Part shown: one piece after another, positions 34,340 through 45,775 of the stretch
Layout: every line of letters begins with the position of its first letter
How positions within the stretch are numbered: the stretch's first letter is position 1
NCBI GenBank assembly: GCA_030374765.1
Contig: JARGXX010000113.1
Coordinates: 1,008,147-1,072,146 of the forward strand
Length of the DNA: 64,000 nucleotides
DNA from: Agarophyton chilense
Lineage: Eukaryota; Rhodophyta; Florideophyceae; Gracilariales; Gracilariaceae
Reading direction: 5' to 3'
The notes under the pieces: generated by a model
What the model saw: the letters and a program-made list of their open reading frames with translations, nothing else
Told to the model about the DNA's origin: nothing
Databases searched by the model: none
Position numbers and translations under genes: made by a program

Positions 34340-35213
34340 ATGCAAAAAATGAATCGGCATAAACTATTCGATCAGTTGCGAACCAATTTTCAACAAGTCT
34401 CGTCAAAACAGCTGTTCCATGCGCATGTTTCGATTCAAAAGACCATACATCTGGTTGCGTAGCTCCCATCAAGGTTTCTATTTTGATAATAATTCCACTG
34501 CTTTTACAACACACTGTCTTAAATTCACGACCATTTTCAGGTTTCCTATCAAGAGCAGTGAAGTGTGGAAGTCCAATCTCAATCCAGTTTTCGCCGATTC
34601 CAGACCTTCGTGACATACTTTCGTCCACGAACAAAGTGTGTGACGGAGTTAGAAATGATTTCCGATGGTCATTTATAGCTTTCACAAACTCAGAAACGCA
34701 TGATTATCTGAATTATTCTGATTTTTGATCGTTTTCAGCGCCACAGAACACGATAAATTGCCGTATGTGTTCAAAGCGATTGCGTAACATGATCTTTTCG
34801 AGCTTTGGAGATTCAATATATTAAAAGAACTTGCCTTAACACCAAAGTGATCTTCCATTTGAAAAATCAAAGGGTGTCATTAACACCGCCAAGCCGAGAA
34901 ACGTCAACCTTTCACCTCCTGTAGTCTTCATTGAGCTGTTTCCTTCCAGCCGAGAGTTAGTAGATCGAACTATGTTTTTCCAATGATCTACAGGAAACAT
35001 CCGCGTGAATAAATCGTATAGAGAGAGTTTCGAGGGTGCATGAATGGCATAAATTAAATCTCCAACAGTTCCCGTTACTTTCCGTTGGTGAGTTTGCATT
35101 GGACTATTCAAAGTCAAAGGCACATTTTTCATTTTCCATTTTGTCGAATGAACTTCCATATAGCTTCCTTGAATGTAACTTTTTATCACAGTTGAAGGGC
35201 TTAATGAATTCAC
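34340..35213 (-). pseudogene. piggyBac-like transposase (DDE_Tnp_1_7), C-terminus missing
   Basis: Pieces of a piggyBac-type transposase on the minus strand: an N-terminal part (35213-34836) with SLYDLFTRMFPVDHWKNI, and a catalytic part with SHTLFVDESMSRRSG (first Asp), GLPHFTALDRKPENG, CCKSSGIIIK, then VENWFATDRIVYADSFFAS (second Asp). It ends abruptly at 34340 against family A sequence. Stops and frame changes separate the pieces. A diverged N-terminal copy lies at 61686-62210. Confidence 0.65.
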
Positions 35214-35604
35214 TGTGTGACTTTTAGTGACATCCGTTAAAGTAGACTACTATTCATTGTTAGAAACGTCGTTAGTAATAGCAGCAACATTTATCTCCAC
35301 GTTCGAATTGATGGCTTCTTGACCACGTTTTTGAACCGTGACAAGATCCCCGGCTATCACATTGCAAATGTTGAAAGTGCGCAATTTATAGCAACTAGTA
35401 GCTCGAATTATATGGTGAAAAGCGCGTGTCTCCGATTATTTTTGACAACAACGCCCACTTTTATAACAGTTTTGCTGACCTGTTTCGTCTTCTATGGCGT
35501 GCCAAAGAAGATTTTACAGTCTCTCCCTGATGTGATGAGACACGCACGGATGTTTGCTCTGTTTTCCACTACACGTTGAAAATCTATAGACGATGACATA
35601 TTTG
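35214..35604. other. Diverged piggyBac-side flank
   Basis: AT-rich sequence aligning without large gaps to about 61820-62210, but with many differences (roughly 80% identity by eye). No reading frame recognised. Confidence 0.45.
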
Positions 35605-37394
35605 ATGAAGTATGAGAAAATGGAGTAAAGATTATGTTATTTACAGGTTGTGGACGATCGTTCGTGATCTTTGGGGTGGACGCCAGAGAAGAAGAGAATG
35701 TTGACAACGTCCAGGCACACAAATTTAAGGAAATTGACAAAGTTCACAAAAATTATCGATGTTGGAATTTTGGCCTCATATGAGGCCAGAATTACAACTA
35801 TAGACACTAGGAGGTGCAATGGTAGTGGGTACCAATGTCTGAGCCTAGGCCTCTGGTTGGTCACATCTGCGACGCCGGCGACGTCGTGTCAATTGGGCAT
35901 TTGCCCTCTTTTGGCTACTTGGTCACATATCACGAAATGTTTTCAATTATTCAAACACCACTGGTCCCTGCTGATCAAACCGCAAGATTCGTACCCAGAA
36001 GCAAAACATGAATTGGTCATCCCTCATATGCATCCGCTTGGACACGTTTATTGCTACCGAAGGCATTAATCCTATCTAACTACGAAGACCCGTGCTCGCA
36101 GGCAGAATAACACGTTCTCCAGACAGGTCGATCATCGAGAGCTGCATGTTTTCCAACAAAAGAGTTCTTGATTGGGATAATTCTGGAAAACCACACCAAC
36201 CACATTGCCATTCAGATGACAAGTCATTCGAAGTGCTCCGCCATGAAAGACAGCGGCAGTTCTTGTAGGGAGCAGAAAAGAATAACACAACCGGTTGGCC
36301 GAAAACAAGGTCGCTCTCCAGTTAGCCTTCTCAAACCGTCTTTGACATTTGCGCATGTGCATCTTCAACATCCGTGTCGCCCTATGAAGTTTTACCATTG
36401 GTTGACCCTTGCAAAGATGTGTACGATGCACTAATGGGGTGAGCGGATGCACCATTGCCAGAAAGAGAAGGAGTTGAAGTTGAGAAAAGTACTGCATCAC
36501 GACAATCACACCGACTGCCTTTCGAAACTAGAGGAGTTGACGTACGGTTATTCGCATCTCTGCATCACTTTTTGTCTTGGAGGGAAAAGTGGAAGATGTG
36601 ATTTGCTTCCTGCGAATCGCCATCGCCTTGGCCCATATTGCTTGATGCGCAACATGTCACTCCAAACTGTTGAAGGGAAGGCAACCCGCAGATTGCACCC
36701 GATGGTCTTATGCCATCTGATGCGAACGGTGGTGTGGCATAACGCGGACAACTACACCTCCACAAGTTCGCTTTTTGATCTTTCATCGCATCGGTCATGC
36801 CGCCCTTCCGAGTCACCGGCCCGAATGTCCAGTGGAAGTTTGCTATCCTTTCCGACTCGCCTCTCGCTTTTCTTGAGAATGGTGCGGTGGCTGTCGTCAA
36901 ACCCGTATGGATGCACTTCCACCACGGGTCCCACTCTCATCAACATGACACAAGTCCTACAACGTTTATTACAATTTATGGCGGGATCTATCTAATATTC
37001 TAACTCTACAGCTACTGATATGTCACGCATAAGGTTACATCAAGAAGATAATCGCACTCTACTTCTGCTCTTCTTCTACCTCCTCTTGTTTGTCCGCCCT
37101 GTTCCTTGGCCTGAACACACATCCATGCACACAGTCATGGGCTTCGTCCGCCCCGAATATATCGTTGTGCATGTTTTTGCAATGCCTTGTGAGAATGCTC
37201 TTTCGAGCAAACGCATCTCCGCAAACCTGGCATTCGAAGTTGCGAATCTTGTTGTGCACTGCATCGACGTGTCTTGTGACATCCCCACGTGCACCGAAGC
37301 GTAGCCCACATTTGTGAGGACATTCGAAACGCTTCTCTCTCAGGTGCACTACGCGATAGTGGCTATCTACCCCGCTCTGTTGGAGAAATCGTCT
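35605..37394. repeat. 1.8-kb block duplicated at 62211-64000
   Basis: Near-identical, in direct orientation and at an almost constant offset of 26606 bp, to the right end of the window. The first 1.45 kb holds no recognisable gene; the rest is the 3' part of the zinc-finger gene. By eye only one to a few differences per 100 bp occur, far fewer than in the adjoining left flank. Confidence 0.8.
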
Positions 37395-38322
37395 TTGACA
37401 AGACGGACAAGAAAAGGGTCTATGCCTATTGTCCCCATTAGGACGACCTCTTCTGTGCGTTCTTTGCTTGGTCACTCTGCCACTTCTCGAAACGGTGGGG
37501 CTCAGGCTCTTTCCATCTGCTCTTGTAGGAGTTCGAGTCCTGTTTGGAGCTCTGTCCTCTCCCTCTTCCTCTGCTTGGGACGAACTGGAGCCTCCATCCC
37601 TCTGCACTTCCTCTCTTCGACTTTTTCGCCCGTTCACGTAACGTCCTAATGAGACTTTCAATCTCCGGTTGCGTGGTTATAGGTCTGTCACGTTCACCCC
37701 GAGAACGCTTTCGGCGCAGCGTTTTTGGCTCTCTGGGAGGTTCGTTGTCGGACAGATTGTTTCCATTCTCCGAAGGTTCTATATTCTCGTCTCCGACATC
37801 TCCATGATTCCTGTCGGGCTCTAGCATAGACGGTTGCTCTCGAGAGGGATTGCCATCAGCTGACTTTGTCGAAGAAACACCAAGCGTCTTTGTTGCAACA
37901 ATACCAGCCGCCAGTTCTTCACAGGAAAGCAATCCAAGCGACGTTATTGACGGTAGAGTGCCATTCACGGACCTGTCCTCTAGCTTCGTCGCAAACTCTG
38001 ACATTTGATAGAGAATAGACGGGAACTTTGGCCGTCCTGGAGTGACCGGATCGACTTGAATGGGAGGCAAGAAGGCAACCGTGTAGGAACACGAGATGGG
38101 GGTCTCTTCGTTCTTCTCATTGACGAGAGCGCTCACCGGGAGACCCCCCACCCGTCGGCGTTTCTTCTCCGGCTCGCCTTCGACCAGTTCCGTTTTTGCC
38201 GGTTCCGTTTTGGCAGGTTCTGTTTTCTTCCCCTCTGTGGCCGGCGTCACTGGGGAAGTCAGACTCTCTTCATTCTCAACCTTTAGAAGATTGTCAATGT
38301 TTAGTTTCGGTGGAGAGCTCAT
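37059..38322 (-). CDS. C2H2 zinc-finger protein, copy 2
   Basis: Starts MSSPPKLNI at 38322. The N-terminal 220 residues are acidic and low-complexity with KTEPAK repeats, then VSALVNEKNEETP and a basic Arg-rich part. Near 37640 the frame must shift by one base in a run of five A to enter the second open part (to 37059). That part holds three C2H2 fingers: CPSCQRRFLQQSG-HYRVVH, CPHKCGLRFGARG-HVDAVH (three residues between the Cys) and CQVCGDAFARKS-HCKNMH, plus a Glu-rich tail. Either a single-base defect or a short intron joins the halves. Probably a nuclear DNA-binding protein; copies lie at 19667-20877 and from 63665. Confidence 0.65.
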
Positions 38323-41075
38323 TATAGTTTAAAGAGAGTATGTGAAATAAAGCGTCCTAAACAACAGAAACGTAACTGGTGCCGAAGAGTGATTCAGATG
38401 TTCTCAGCGAGTAGTAGTAGTGATACTTTAGTGTGCGAAGGGCAACCTTACAACTATCGATGGGAGGAGCAAAGTAAGAACCTGCCTTTTATACAGAAGA
38501 TGAAGTTTCCATAAATGGTACCACGTACACAAATAACCGCGACATTCCTGCTTGGCAGAACGCGAGCGGAGGAAGTATGAAAGTGAGGCAACATCAGCAA
38601 AAGGTGAACATGACTATCAGCAAAACATGACATTCACAAGCTGTAGTTGGAGAGGCAAAAAGGGTGCGGCGCATTTCGAAAGGCAACAAAATGGTTACCA
38701 TGAGCCTCCACGAAATACGCCAGTGATTGATTTCCCCCAATACCTTGACAATTCATTAACAGGTATTCTCATCGGCGCAAACGCGAACAAGCTGAAGCAT
38801 TTTGACGGAAGCTTGATCAAATGAGTACGGAAAGTCAGATCAACCATTAGGGCTGCTTTGAATTCTGGTTTTCTGTTTCAAGCAGCAACACAAAGTACTG
38901 AATTGTATGGGTCTTATTGTAGAAACCGAGGCTGAGATTTGACGCATCCAGTGGCTCTCGGATCAGATGGCCGAGATTGTGCGAAGCCGACCTGTACCAG
39001 CTTCCTTCATTTCACTGGGTAGGAAAACACTTTCCCGGACATACATGTGGACGAAGTTGAAGAGAAGTGTAGTGGAGCACAAGCCAACCATCGTGACAGG
39101 AACCAAGGTTTAGTTGCGGATGGCCGATCCTCCCAGATCTGAATCACAATGAATTGATGTTTCTCCAAATAGATGATACATGGGCTATTTTATCATGGAA
39201 TGCATCACTAATGTTCAGAAGATGAGCCCTGGGTAAGAAGATTCAAGTAAGGGATGAGATAATAAGCACAAGCTTGACATCCACGCAAATGCAAAATCTT
39301 CCTATCATAAAGATTGTAAGCTTTCAGTAAGCAGAGTTCTCGGAAGTTGCCCGTAGACCTGTACGCGCGCAAAGCAGTGAGTCTGAGCGGCAGTAGGCCA
39401 AATTTATCTCCTTATTGCCAAGTTTGCATTCTACAAGATCATTACAGGGTATTACTGCAGGAAGATTATTCATTGACACGTTCTTTTCCACTCATTTCAT
39501 CTGAGATTATCTGAGGAAGACCACCTGCTGGCCGTGCGATTCACCTCTGGCCGGCATCTCCATGAGCCAACCGTTGAGGGATGCGTCGACGCTTGCAGCG
39601 GTACGGAAATTCTAGAGGCACGAAACTGGAAAGAGCATTGACGACAGAGCCAAGAGAGAACTATGAAGGGAAAGAGAGTGTTAAGATGGTCTCTACACTA
39701 ACGGGTAGGCAAAACCGACACCAGGGATGCAAGTTCATGGCGTAATCGACGTACAAATAGTAGCCAATAAAAATACCGGGGCTCAAGCGCACATGCGCTG
39801 TTGTACCTTCGATATTCGCACCAATCTCTTTGTTATATTCGAAATCGCATTCTATATGTTGCCCAAGACGCAGCCACATACTGTAGATCGCTTGTAGCCC
39901 AACTGAACACATGCAGGCCACTTCAAACGCGTTCAAAAGCGTGCAAAAAGGGCGTGCAAAAAAACACAAAAAACATTCTGAAGCAGTTGTAAGACTAGCA
40001 CCTCGCGTTTTCGTCGTTATTCTCTCAGCTTAACAGTTCAGTTTTCTTTTAGTTTTTCAAACTACAAAAATTATGTGGTTTGATAGTACATATTAGAGTC
40101 TGCGATTAAAAGATGAGCTCTGAAGAATTCTCAACAAGCAATTTTCCATTCTGAATCGGACAAAAGATTTGCTCCGCTTTGTTAAAATTCTTTTTATGGC
40201 TTTCTCTACCTTTTTTAATTGTTTCTGTTCTTCAGTCTTATCAGAGCTCTTGAAGTCTTCATAGACAATAACGTAGAAGTCTAAAGCTATTTACTTGCTT
40301 CTTTTTTTCATTAAAACTTTTATGGTGATGCGCCTTTGTTTTTTATCATTAATAAAACAGTCATGCTTTGGATGAACAATTTATCTCAAAACGACATCGT
40401 ATGAGACTAAACAATTTCAGAAACCTGTTTTAAGCGTTGAAAATTTAATTAAAAAACCAGAAACATGAAAATAAAGCAAGAGCCTTCAATGGAAAATTCC
40501 TGAAAACAAAAAATTGTCCTCGCGAAGTAATACGCACATTTTACTTTCGTACGACAATAGACCACGGATGGGATGTGTAGTGTTCTGTGAGTAGACGTTT
40601 CAAACCCTTGTCAATTTCAAACAAGTTCTACGCGGAACAACTCTCAAATGACCGTTACAAACTTGGTCTCTATTTATTACCTACTTCTCATCACTCTCTT
40701 ACATCTTCGAAGAGCCACCCCGCCGGACTTTTTTTTCGGAAAAGAATATCTGATACAGCCCACCGCTATTGCTACCAGTGCATCACACAAGTCGCTCTCC
40801 AAAATCCATCGCAATCATTTTTTGTAATCTTTTATGGATCTAGATAGTATCAAGCCCTTTTCAAGCTTACTGCTCTGTATCATCGAAGTTTTCGTATCTT
40901 CTTTTTTTGCTTGAAGACGTTTAGTTTTGCTACTCGCCGTACAGTGTGAACAGCAGAATTAAAAAGTTTGTTTTTCGTGCTGTGAGATTAGAAACGCTCC
41001 AATCAATGACATATATGCAGTGCTCCGCTCTGACGCTTTCGTTTTATCGAAGTAAAGGTTTAGAGATGGCTTTAT
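38323..41075. other. AT-rich intergenic region, one small unidentified frame
   Basis: About 2.75 kb between the zinc-finger gene and the copia LTR. A 90-codon frame at 38552-38824 (+) has no recognised motif. From about 40000 to 41050 the sequence is strongly AT-rich with T-runs. No RNA gene or mobile element was recognised. Confidence 0.4.
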
Positions 41076-41345
41076 TCTCAGTGACTACGCATTTGTAATG
41101 CCTGTATATTTTCATTTGTATTTTATTTGCAATTGCATCACGAGAGCATTGTTATATTTACATTTGCAGCACAAGAGCATCAGAGAGCATCGTTGAATTT
41201 CCATTTGCAGCACGAGAGCATCATAGTACAGTTGCTCTCTCGTTAGTATCATTCTTACCTATAAAGAGAGTACTTCTGTTCTGCCTCACTCAGAACAGAA
41301 GTCCTCAACTCACATCGTCTTGTTTTCAACCGGCCGACCTTCTAG
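41076..41345 (+). repeat. Copia 5' LTR
   Basis: Matches the sequence after the 3' end of pol (56382 onward) for about 120 bp. It contains three or four imperfect repeats of the type TTTGCAGCACGAGAGCAT. The exact ends are uncertain, because the start reads TCTCAGTGAC in both copies and only the second TG is LTR-like. Confidence 0.6.
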
Positions 41346-41346
41346 G

Positions 41347-41359
41347 TGATTATGGGCCC
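41347..41359 (+). other. Copia primer site, half-tRNA type
   Basis: TGATTATGGGCCC resembles the complement of the anticodon region of initiator tRNA-Met (expected TTATGAGCCC), the internal priming site used by Drosophila copia and Ty5. One mismatch. Confidence 0.4.
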
Positions 41360-41451
41360 AAACTTCGCTGATTCGCCCATATCGTACACTTTATTTCTCT
41401 ACTCACTGTCATTAGAATTTCATTTGTAAATAGTCTAATTTATTTGCAACA

Positions 41452-44400
41452 ATGGAATCAAAAAGTCTAAAGATACGCATTCAACCCTTTGAAGAGAAAC
41501 ATGATTACAAATTGTGGCGAATTAGCATCGATTCTACTTTTCAAGCAAAAGGAATCTGGTATGTTCTTTGGCAGGTTAGAAATCCCTTCACCTCAGATGA
41601 AGAGAAGAAAGCCGAGTGAGAGTTCAGTAGAAAGAGAGCTAGTGAACTGATTGTCTCTGCTCTTTCGGATGAAGCTCTGCGCGTAGTTCAGGGCGACATT
41701 GGAAACCCGTGCAAAATGCTGAAACGTCTATACGACCGCTTTGCGTCGAAAACAGCAGCTTCTCGCATTTTGAAGATGTGCGAGGTAATCAACATGCGGT
41801 ATTCTAACATCCAACAGAATATTGGCCGCCATATTGATAAAATGGCTGGCGTTATCGACCAACTGGCAGCAATGGATACAAAACTTCCGGATGAACTCTC
41901 AGTAGCTCTCTTGGTATCTTCCATCTTCGCAACTGAGCTCCATTCTGTTTGTGCTGCAATGAAAACCCTATCTTCGGAGAACACGACTTGGGAATATGTT
42001 GCCTTTTGTCTGCTTGACGAAGTCAGAACAATGGACACACACAATTCCGAGCAGTCGACTGCTGCGCGCCCAAAGTGCGCTATTTGCAGCAAAATTAAAA
42101 ACACAACTGCTCGGTGTTACTTGAATCCTTTGAATCCAAATAATCGTCTCAAAAGGTCTGACGATCTATTGGATAAGAACCAGAATGAGAACTGTAAAGA
42201 AAAGGTCTCTAAAGGTAAACAGAAACCCACAAATCGTGCCGCCGTATCAAGAGCATATACCATGACTGCCAGAGCTCCCAAAAACAATGGTTTGATGCTG
42301 GACTCTGGTTCGACGGCTCATTTGACTTCTTCTTCTAACCAGCTTGAGAAAAGCTCCCACTGTAATGTTCCGATTGCATTGGGTGACAACCCCGAAATCA
42401 CGGCGTTAGAGAAAGGTGTGATGCCAGTGAATTGGTCACACGATGGGGTGACCACCATGGTTACTCTCAGCAACACACTTGTCGCCCCGTACATTGCCAT
42501 GAATCTTCTACCGAATCCCGCACTCACGGCGAAGAAGCTAGCTGTTCTTTTCCTTCCAGAAGTTGCACACATTATTGATCTTACGGACAATCTAAGAATT
42601 ATCGGGAGCGCTCCACGCAGTACAGATGGGCTGTACTACATTGCTGTAGATTGCTCAACAGCAACTGATTCCGCTGTGTCTCATCCCTCTCAGCAAACGT
42701 CCGCTATGATGGCCCGTGTACAGGACATTTTAGCAAGTCCTGTTGACAGTGATCTTGAGTCGGACTCGGAATGCGCTTCAGGTCCAGATTCTGCTTCTTC
42801 CATGGCCACGGAAGACAACTCTACATCTAAAGATGTCACCGAGGAAATTAATGTTTCTAATAACGACCAAAATATAAGTGTTCGGGCAGGAGATGTTGCC
42901 CTTTGGCATAATCGTTTTAGACACACAGCAACAAAGTCAGAAGTAAAGATTTTGCTTCAAAAGCAACTACTTCCGATTATTAGAAACCGAACACCGGAGT
43001 GTATCCCCTGTGTTCAAGGAAAGTTTCGTCGAAGTTTTAATGGTTCTCTCACTTCAGCGTCACGACCAGGTCATCTTCACATGGATATCGCCTACGTTGG
43101 AACTGAGTCTGACAGAGGACATGCTTACTATTTGGTCATCGTTGATGAATGCACTCGATACCTTTTCTCTGCACCTCTTGTCAGAAAAGCTGATGCCTCC
43201 GCTATCATCATAGAGTTTGTCAAATGGTTTAAACGTCAGTCGGAACATTCGGTGCTGTCCTTTCATTCAGATGGTGGTTCAGAGTTTTTCAAGGCGCAGA
43301 AGGCCTTAAAACGCGACGGCATCGAAATCACTACAAATTCAGCGTACTCTCCGTCATCCAATGGTTTGGCCGAAAGAAACGTAAGCATTCCCATGGGACC
43401 AATTCGTGCATGTTTGCAACAGGCCAACCTTCCTCTTTCATTCTGGCCGGAGGCTCTACGCCACGCAGTATTCTGCAAAAACGTGAAGATTCATCACAGC
43501 ACTGGAAAAATTCCCTTTATCTATTTATTTGGGGAGCTTCCCCATGATATAAAACACCTCCGCACATTTGGCTGCAGAGTGCTTGTCGAATCTAATCCAG
43601 ATACTCGGAAGAAAATGGAATCTCGTCTTCTTGAAGGTATCAATCTTGGACATATCTGTGGTGGAATGTACAAAACACTCACTAGAGATGGAATTAAGCA
43701 TACCAAACATGTCCGCTTCCTTGAAGAAGAGTTTCCAGGCCTATCACTTGTCAATGAGACATCACCTCATTCACGATTCACTTCAGAATTTGTTTCTGCT
43801 GGATATGAGTCAAGTGATAATGAAGATGATACAGCATCAGAACCCAGAAACATATTAGTCTCCACCAATGAAACTGACAATGATTCGAAGGACTCCACAT
43901 GCAGTGCTTTGAGTTGACTCACTCAATACCCCGAGAATCCTTCCACCTACGATCCCGACTTAGGTGGGTACCCGTCTGACTTTGCAGACGAGACTGTTAA
44001 TGCAGCCCGTACTCTTCCGAACACGATCAGCTCTGCAGACGAACCTACTTTGAAGCAGGCACTTTCTTCCCCTTAAGCGTTTCACTGGATGGATGCCATT
44101 CGCGCAGAATTCGAAACAATTCGTGCATTGGGAACGTATTAAGACGCCTCTTCCAACCATGGTCAACCCATTCCTTCAAGTTTCATATTCCTCTTGAAAC
44201 GAGATCACTTTGGAAAACCTATTCGATTTAAGGCCAGATTGGTTGCTCGAGGAAATTTCCAACACATTTCCGATTCAAACAGCCTTTATGCACCTGTGCT
44301 AAATTTTGAAAATTTTCGTGTGATACTGGTAATCGCTACGGCTTTGAAGTGGGATCGTCAACACATCGATGTAAAGGGTGCTTTTCTTCATGCAACCACG

Positions 44401-44729
44401 CCTGCGGACAATCCAGTTTGGATCAAACTCCCTAGAATTTCTGGAGCGGACGAAGCCAATGGACGAATTGTCAAACTCGTGAAGTCCCTGTATGGCACAA
44501 GGGAGGCCCCAAGACTCTGGTTTGATAATTTATCTGCTTATCTATGTTCCATTGGCTTTACTCTTCTGCAATCAGCACAGTGCGTTTTCATAATGAAGGA
44601 AGGTGACGATATGGCCGTTGTCTTGGCTTACGTAGATGATCTCAGCATCTTTGGCCCTCCTAATCTGACAAAATGGGTCAAAAAGAAGCTTTGTGAACAT
44701 TACGACATTTTGGATCTAGGGAAAACCGA
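41452..44729 (+). pseudogene. gag-pol: Copia gag-pol, first part (gag, PR, integrase, RT)
   Basis: ATG at 41452. A single frame runs to the family D insertion with stops only at 41617 (TGA, Trp expected), 43915 (TGA), near 44074 and near 44141 (both TAA). Gag occupies the first 200 codons, with a degenerate zinc knuckle CAICSKIK. Protease active site is LDSGSTAHLT near 42300. The integrase has an HHCC part (LWHNRFRH, CIPCVQG) and DDE residues in LHMDIAYVG, HSDGGSEF and NGLAERN. RT motifs are FKARLVARG, DVKGAFLHA and AYVDDLSIFG, so the catalytic Asp pair is intact. The break falls at LGKTD. Confidence 0.9.
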
Positions 44730-45445
44730 TGTAGTATTCTACTATGTCGGGGAATCCGATATGTTGGTTTTTCGCGAAGTCGCGGTTGGAACTCATAAGT
44801 GAGTGATGTCATCAAAATTGTGATATGAAACGGCACCCCGCATAGGATGCCTAGAGGCAGAATGTCTTAGTGGAACATGTGGCGTTATGGGTCGAGTAGC
44901 TTACCACGGCGCGTGCATAGTTGCGACCCTTCCTAGGGGAATGCCATATTGGCAACGGCGCATGTAGTGGCGATCCACGTGGAGGGCTTTACTACCCTTT
45001 GTAGCCAGACGTCCATTAGGGACCATACCCATACAGTGGTTTGGCTAAGTGGCTGACCACTGGGTATTATTTATATATTTATTTGGGCACTCACCCTGGT
45101 ACACAGTATATAATGTACCAGAGGTGAGCGCCGACTCCGAGTAAAGGAGACAACATGGGCATCATGACTATTCTGTTCCTCGCTTAGGATTCCTTAACCG
45201 GAGATCCGGACAAGCTATAATAGATAGTCAGCCCCCAACCACTTCACGAGCCGTCTCGTACCTACGTTCCATCAACGTTTTACAGTTGCACTGTTCACCC
45301 TCGCTGGCGAGTAGTGGCCTTACACCACACTTCCAGCTCGCTGGTGTTATAGCTCTACCATCCCTTTTCCTTCGCCGCAAGCGACCCATCGGCAGTCCGA
45401 ACGCTGTCGCAGGTGTCTGCTCTCTCCGTTAGAGCGGATACTACA
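44730..45445 (+). repeat. Family D 5' LTR
   Basis: TGTAGTATTC to GGATACTACA; the ends are also a near-perfect 10-bp inverted repeat. A TATATAA box at 45107-45113 lies in the loop of a 14-bp inverted repeat. Same family as the solo LTRs at 8634 and 31786, with about 50 extra bases near 44900-44960. Confidence 0.95.
45090..45128 (+). promoter_or_regulatory. TATA box inside a palindrome in the LTR
   Basis: Arms CTCACCCTGGTACA and TGTACCAGAGGTGAG pair except for one unpaired base; the loop CAGTATATAA carries the TATA box. The same structure occurs at 55147-55185 and, with a few changes, at 32094-32132 and 8950-8988 (minus). The probable transcription start follows shortly downstream. Confidence 0.55.
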
Positions 45446-45447
45446 AG

Positions 45448-45468
45448 TGTTCTCCCCGACTTAGAACC
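45448..45468 (+). other. Family D primer binding site
   Basis: TGTTCTCCCCGACTTAGAACC begins 2 bases after the LTR. It resembles the family A primer site at 8614, with the first TGG mutated to TGT and one extra C, so the same or a related tRNA would prime both families. Confidence 0.45.
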
Positions 45469-45775
45469 ACTGTGGTCAGCTGCACTGAACAATTCGTTCC
45501 TGGAACGTGGAATCGATATCGATACTTGGAAAAAGTGAAATCACTACAGTTATTGTTTATCGAACCACCTCCGGCAATTGCGGAATTCATCGTGGTTGAA
45601 CACGTGTTCGAGAAGTCGAAGACAACATTTGGTTCGCACCTGGACTCAGGTATGGTCTAGGGTGACGAAGACCCGAAGCCAGTGGAGTACTGGTCGCCCG
45701 GGTCCTGCGGGACCACCCCCGAAACCGAGGCTCGCCTCATCTGTTGAAGCCGGAGAGCGGCTGTATCGTCAAGCG

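Noticed and set aside
36132..36995. Overlapping open frames of 125 and 182 codons in the duplicated block
   Set aside because: They are shared by the second copy only because the DNA is near-identical; neither strand has a recognisable domain.
39661..39969. 102-codon minus-strand frame with Cys-rich start
   Set aside because: No domain, poor context and no second copy; probably chance.
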